Source: Candidatus Poribacteria bacterium (GTDB lineage: Bacteria; Poribacteria; WGA-4E; GCA-2687025). From it: a stretch of DNA of 64,000 bases. The notes beneath the pieces were generated by a model. It was not told the origin of the DNA. It searched no databases and saw only the letters and a list, made by a program, of their open reading frames with translations. Below are positions 60,325 through 64,000 of the stretch, in pieces; positions within the stretch are counted from its first letter, which is position 1; each line of letters starts with the position of its first letter. The stretch covers positions 12,364-76,363 of the forward strand of contig JABGQA010000070.1 in the NCBI GenBank assembly GCA_018644665.1, read 5' to 3'. Position numbers and translations under genes: made by a program.

Positions 60325-62385
60325 GTGACATCTCCTGCGAAGTTCGCCGCCAGTAAGCGCCGCGCGTTGCTCGCGTTGCTCGCGTTGCTCGCGGCGCTCG
60401 CCGTGTGGTGCGGGCTCCCCGGTGGCGCTGGCGCGGCCGCGGCCGGCGATTCCGAAGTCATGCTGGTCGAGCCGGCGGACGACTACGGCGACGCTGGAGG
60501 GCTCCTCCTCACTCGCGGTTGGCGTTGGAAGGCGGGCGACGACGCCCGCTATGCCTCTCCCGATTACGACGACTCCAGGTGGGTGATGGCGCCATCCTGG
60601 AGTCCTCCGAGCGAGGACGCCCGTACCTCCATCGGCTGGATGCGGCTGCGGTTCGAGGTGTCGGAGCCCCTCCGCGGCCGCGTCCTCGCGTTCTGGTTGA
60701 CCCAGTGCGGGGCATCGGAGGTGTACCTCAACGGCGCGCTCGTCGCCACGTTCGGCGTGGTCGCGGACACGGCCGCCGAGGAGCAACCGGAGTTCGCCGA
60801 CCGGCTAACGCGGAAGTACGTCGCCGCGCCGATGGCTCCTCAGGCCGTGCAGATCCTGGCGATTAGGCACTCCAACGCCAGCGGACAGACACTCCAACAC
60901 CGAGACGAGCGACTAGGTACTGTCACCGGGGTCGCCGTCCAGGTGTTCGGCGGAACCCCCAACGACGGCGTCGCGGCATACGTGGCCCTTGTCCACGGGC
61001 TAGCGCGCCACCGGACGTTCCAGGTCGTAGCTTCCTGCGTATTCGCCTTCCTGCATCTACTGCTGTTCGCCTTCTACCCCAAGCTCACCGAGAATCTCCA
61101 CTTCGCCGTGTTCGCGGCGGCATACGCCCTCGCGATGGGCCTCGCGATGCCCGTGTACGGCTCCCCGAGTACTCCGACCGGGACGCTCGTGGTGCACGGC
61201 GCGTTCCAGTCGGCGTTCGCGCTCGCGAGCACGGCGGGATGCCATTTCCTGTATCGCCTGCTGGCTGCGCATAAGACCAAGTGGGCGAGGGCGGTCATGC
61301 TGTACGGCGCGCTGGCGGTCGCCATCGCGTGGGCTCTGCCGACGTTGGCCGCGTTCGCGGTCAGCTTCGCGCTCTTCTTCGAGATGCTCAGACTGTCGGT
61401 GCGGACGCTTGCCCGGCGCCAGGAGCGTGTGTGGATCGCCGGCGCGGGCACCCTCGTGTTCGCCGGCTCCGCGATAGGGGCCGTCACCCTCGACACCGCG
61501 ATGGACCTCAACTCTTTCGAGCCCATCGCCGTCATCGCGGACCTTGGGCTGCTGGCCCTCATGGGCTCGATGTCCGTGTATCTCTCGCAGGGGTTCGCGA
61601 GGACGCACCGGAGCCTCGAGGCGCGTACCGCGGACCTGGAGCAGTTGAACGTGGAGCTGGAGGACCGCGTCGACGAGCGGACGGCGCAACTCGCCTCCGC
61701 CAACAGCGACCTCGAGGTGCGCAACCAGTTCATCCAGCGGGTGTTCGGGCGCTACCTGTCCGAGGAGATCGTCGACAACCTGTTGGAGAGCCCGGAAGCG
61801 CTGCAGGTCGGCGGGGAGAAGCGCACGATCACTATCCTCATGTCGGACCTCCGGGGATTCTCGACACTGTCCGAACAGATCCAGCCTGAACAGGTCGTCA
61901 CCCTCCTGAACAACTACCTAGGCGCCATGACGGACATCATCGTGGCGCACGATGGCACCATCGATGAGTTCATTGGCGACGCCATCCTCGTGTTCTTCGG
62001 AGCGCCGATCGTCCGGGCGAACGACTGCCAGCGGGCGGTGGCGTGCGCACTGGAGATGCAGCGCGCGATGGACGGTGTGAACGCGTGGAACCGCGACAAC
62101 GGGTTGCCGGAGATCGGCATGGGCATCGCCATCAACACGGGCGACGTCGTCGTCGGCAACATCGGCTCACTGAAGCGCGCGAAATACGCGGCGGTCGGCG
62201 CGCAGGTGAACTTGACGTCGCGCATCCAGTCGCACGCGGCCATCGGCGAGATAGTCGTCACGGAGCGCGTGCTGGCGGCGGCGGCTGGCAAGGCTCGCGT
62301 CGCCGGTCAGGAAACGGTGACCCCCAAGGGCGTTCGGGACCCCGTGGGCATCTACCGCATCGAGGCGGAATCGGGACCGGTGTGA
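60325..62385 (+). CDS. membrane adenylate cyclase, class III, with extracellular jelly-roll domain
   Basis: A 686-residue receptor cyclase. A signal peptide (LLALLALLAALAVWC) is followed by a jelly-roll/galactose-binding-like domain (40-230) with YDDSRWVMAP, then seven membrane helices (235-440), a coiled coil (450-490) and a class III cyclase domain. Metal Asp508 (MSDLRGFS) and Asp552 (EFIGDAIL) and the transition-state Asn/Arg segment (GAQVNLTSRIQ) are present, so it should make cAMP or cGMP. The layout is of the 7TM-DISM type, sensing an extracellular ligand. GTG start at 60325 in the same run as the ABC exporter and DUF1854. Confidence 0.9.
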   Translation: MTSPAKFAASKRRALLALLALLAALAVWCGLPGGAGAAAAGDSEVMLVEPADDYGDAGGLLLTRGWRWKAGDDARYASPDYDDSRWVMAPSWSPPSEDARTSIGWMRLRFEVSEPLRGRVLAFWLTQCGASEVYLNGALVATFGVVADTAAEEQPEFADRLTRKYVAAPMAPQAVQILAIRHSNASGQTLQHRDERLGTVTGVAVQVFGGTPNDGVAAYVALVHGLARHRTFQVVASCVFAFLHLLLFAFYPKLTENLHFAVFAAAYALAMGLAMPVYGSPSTPTGTLVVHGAFQSAFALASTAGCHFLYRLLAAHKTKWARAVMLYGALAVAIAWALPTLAAFAVSFALFFEMLRLSVRTLARRQERVWIAGAGTLVFAGSAIGAVTLDTAMDLNSFEPIAVIADLGLLALMGSMSVYLSQGFARTHRSLEARTADLEQLNVELEDRVDERTAQLASANSDLEVRNQFIQRVFGRYLSEEIVDNLLESPEALQVGGEKRTITILMSDLRGFSTLSEQIQPEQVVTLLNNYLGAMTDIIVAHDGTIDEFIGDAILVFFGAPIVRANDCQRAVACALEMQRAMDGVNAWNRDNGLPEIGMGIAINTGDVVVGNIGSLKRAKYAAVGAQVNLTSRIQSHAAIGEIVVTERVLAAAAGKARVAGQETVTPKGVRDPVGIYRIEAESGPV

Positions 62386-62514
62386 CCGCGTGAGCGGTGC
62401 GTCGCTCGGCCCGCTCTTGCGTGCCCCACACCCATGTCCTAGGCTCGCCTCCTGGTTGGCGGCCGAATGGCCGCAATCGCTAGGAAGAACCCAATCCGGT
62501 GGAAGGACAGGACG

Positions 62515-63120
62515 ATGCGAACTGCGAAGTGGGTGGTGGTCGCCGCGATGGTGGCGACTCTTGCGCCGGCAGCCATGGCGGGCGTCGTGCGCGTGAACGG
62601 TGACAACTCGTGGTCGGTGTTCGTGGACGGCGCGCTCCTGGACGAGGGGTCCGACTGGCAGGCCCCGAGCCTGACGGCCTTCGCGGAGGGCGGCGCGACG
62701 ACGATCGCAATCCACGTCCACGACGCCGAGCCTGGCGCGGCAGGGGTCGGCGGCTTCCTCGCCGACGTCGTTCTCGGCGACGGCACGTACATAGACACGC
62801 AGGACCCGAGATGGTCATGCGACGCGGGCATCCTGCTTGCCGACCGGAATGACGGCTGGGAGCAGCCGGGGTTCGACGACAGCGGGTGGTCGGAGCTTAC
62901 CATCCTCGACCAGTTCGGTAGCGGCGTCTGGGGCGGCGGCACGGCGGCGATAGCCGCGGCCCTCGGCAGCCCGGACAGCACGTCGTACTGGTCGTGGTGC
63001 GGCCCGAACGATGTCGAGGATGAGATATTCTTCCGCATCGTCGTCGGCGACGACGGCACGGCTGTGGAGCCGGCCGGCAAGGCCGCGACGCGCTGGGCGT
63101 CCCTCAAGCAGGTTAGGTAG
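62515..63120 (+). CDS. secreted beta-rich protein, paralogue 1, with conserved C-terminal tail
   Basis: A 201-residue exported protein: signal peptide (VVVAAMVATLAPAAMAG), then a domain shared with the next gene: RVNGDNSWSVFVDG, DWQAPSLTAF, HVHDAEPGAAGVGGFLAD, FDDSGWSELTILDQFG. FDDSxW is typical of galactose-binding-like jelly rolls. It ends in AVEPAGKAATRWASLKQVR. GGAAGGA lies upstream of ATG 62515. Family unknown; surface or matrix function is inferred. Confidence 0.85.
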   Translation: MRTAKWVVVAAMVATLAPAAMAGVVRVNGDNSWSVFVDGALLDEGSDWQAPSLTAFAEGGATTIAIHVHDAEPGAAGVGGFLADVVLGDGTYIDTQDPRWSCDAGILLADRNDGWEQPGFDDSGWSELTILDQFGSGVWGGGTAAIAAALGSPDSTSYWSWCGPNDVEDEIFFRIVVGDDGTAVEPAGKAATRWASLKQVR

Positions 63121-63173
63121 TCAACGCCGCGGGCCGCCCCGGGGTGGCCCGTCCGGCGCGAAAGGATGCGACC

Positions 63174-63788
63174 GTGAACAGACTCACGAAGTACGCAGTA
63201 TGTGCGTTGGCGGGATTGGCAGCCACGCACGTCTCGCTCGCCGCCACCGTGCGCGTGAGCGGCGACAACACCTGGAAAGTGTTCCATGACGGGGAACTCA
63301 TCGCCGAAGCCGCCGACTGGCAGGCCCCGACCGTCACTGAGTTCGATGTAGACAAGAACGGCCGCGCTCTCATCGCCATCTATGTGCACGACGCTGAGCC
63401 GGGAGGCGCAGGCGTCGGCGGCATGCTCGCCGACATCATCCTAGACGACGGCACAGTCATACCCACCGCCGAAGACGAACCGGGCTGGGTCTGCGACGTG
63501 GGCGATCCCATCGCCGACCGTGACGACGACTGGGAAACGGTAGCCTTCGACGATAGCGCGTGGATTCCGCTGACGTTCTACGACCAGTTCGGCCTCGGCG
63601 TCTGGGCCGGCGGAACCGCCGTGATGACCGCCAGGTTTGGAGATCCTGAGGTCGAGGCGTTCTGGTCTTGGTGCATGCCCAACAACGAGACGGACGAGGT
63701 CTACTTCCACTACCGCATCGGCTCGCTCGCGGTCGAGTCGGAGGGTAAGCTCGCGACGGCTTGGGGGTCGCTCAAGGACTCGCGCTAA
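63174..63788 (+). CDS. secreted beta-rich protein, paralogue 2, with conserved C-terminal tail
   Basis: A 204-residue exported protein closely similar to the preceding gene product: signal peptide (YAVCALAGLAATHVSLA), RVSGDNTWKVFHDG, DWQAPTVTEF, YVHDAEPGGAGVGGMLAD and FDDSAWIPLTFYDQFG. It ends in AVESEGKLATAWGSLKDSR. The GTG start at 63174 has AAAGGA eight bases upstream; the gap to paralogue 1 is 53 bases. The two genes arose by tandem duplication. Function unknown. Confidence 0.85.
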   Translation: MNRLTKYAVCALAGLAATHVSLAATVRVSGDNTWKVFHDGELIAEAADWQAPTVTEFDVDKNGRALIAIYVHDAEPGGAGVGGMLADIILDDGTVIPTAEDEPGWVCDVGDPIADRDDDWETVAFDDSAWIPLTFYDQFGLGVWAGGTAVMTARFGDPEVEAFWSWCMPNNETDEVYFHYRIGSLAVESEGKLATAWGSLKDSR

Positions 63789-63810
63789 CGCTCCGAGCAC
63801 GGTACGCCAA

Positions 63811-63837
63811 CGCGCCGCGGCCCTCGGTCGCGGCGCG
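63811..63837. terminator. hairpin between convergent genes
   Basis: A perfect 9-base-pair GC stem (63811-63819 with 63829-63837), 9-base loop, 22 bases after the paralogue 2 stop and 21 bases before the DUF92 stop. Confidence 0.65.
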
Positions 63838-63858
63838 TCCGCGCTCCGGCGGCCTGCA

Positions 63859-64000
63859 TCAGGGCGTTGAGACGGCCACTGACAGCAACGCCGCCAAGGC
63901 TGCGCCCGCGAGGGTGCACGCGAGGTTCACGCCCGCATTCGACATGGCGCCGCGCCTCTCCAGGGTCGCCCCAAGCGCGCTGTCCGCGAGGTTCCCCGCC
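63859..64000 (-). CDS. DUF92-family membrane protein, C-terminal end (partial)
   Basis: Forty-six residues are read to a stop at 63859-63861. AGNLADSALGATLERRG followed by NAGVNLACTLAGAALAALL matches the C-terminus of DUF92 integral membrane proteins (D-S-x-L-G-A-T and N-x-x-V-N). Related proteins act on phytol or dolichol-type lipids or CDP-alcohols, which cannot be decided here. The start lies beyond the window. Confidence 0.7.
   Translation of the reverse strand, partial: AGNLADSALGATLERRGAMSNAGVNLACTLAGAALAALLSVAVSTP

Noticed and set aside
1..64000. CRISPR arrays, tRNA and rRNA genes
   Set aside because: No regular short repeat array and no tRNA-like T-arm or rRNA core sequence was seen in the intergenic gaps.

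Overview
This is a GC-rich (roughly two-thirds G+C), densely coded bacterial chromosome segment with about 55 protein genes. Gaps are short, start/stop overlaps are frequent, and no rRNA, tRNA, CRISPR array or intact insertion sequence is visible. The gene mix is sugar-oriented: three Gfo/Idh/MocA dehydrogenases, three xylose-isomerase-like TIM barrels, two sulfatase-family enzymes, SMP-30, a GH51 arabinofuranosidase, a LamG protein and a FAD oxidoreductase. Such a mix is typical of uncultured Planctomycetota, Poribacteria or Latescibacterota-like lineages. That placement is inference, because no phylogenetic marker RNA is present.

Layout. 1-8.1 kb (minus strand): a long co-directional run coding a polysaccharide-export (SLBB) protein, a nicotinamidase-like hydrolase, a hypothetical protein, a Rieske protein, an Slt lytic transglycosylase, and a Rad50/Mre11-like set. 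In that set the Rad50-like ATPase is split into an N-terminal half and a C-terminal half carried by separate genes. 8.3-14.3 kb: UbiA prenyltransferase, two class-C-type serine hydrolases, a dehydrogenase, glyoxalase I and a sugar isomerase. 14.4-24.6 kb: a TPR-transglutaminase-SPOR fusion, trmB, coaX, a cyclophilin lipoprotein, a dehydrogenase, and IPT/TIG and PEGA surface proteins. 24.6-29.5 kb: sulfatase, SMP-30, FAD oxidoreductase, and an hsp20 gene behind an apparent sigma-54 promoter. 29.7-39.1 kb (plus): a heterodimeric ABC exporter, then an SDR, a sulfatase-fold enzyme with Thr in place of the maturation Cys, an alpha/alpha-barrel protein and GH51, partly translationally coupled. 39.1-45.3 kb (minus): dehydrogenase, isomerase, SRPBCC, queE, queC, zwf, isomerase. 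45.5-52.9 kb: aminotransferase, zinc dehydrogenase, LamG protein, a degenerate PglZ protein, PHP hydrolase, an RqcP-like S4 protein and a hypothetical protein.

52.9-57.2 kb looks different. An ORF-poor, hairpin-rich stretch of 0.96 kb precedes a small sigma-region-4-like HTH gene, rsgA and a PcfJ-like gene. 57.4-62.4 kb codes an ABC exporter with an N-terminal zinc ribbon, a DUF1854 protein (a pair usually seen with cyanophycin genes, which are absent here) and a membrane adenylate cyclase. 62.5-63.8 kb holds two tandem paralogous secreted proteins. They share a C-terminal tail with the LamG protein 15 kb away, which may be an undescribed sorting or anchoring signal. The window ends inside a DUF92 membrane protein gene.

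The most novel candidates are the split Rad50-Mre11 operon, the shared C-terminal tail, the metal-site-less PglZ protein, the Thr-type sulfatase in a glycan operon, and the structured region at 53 kb.
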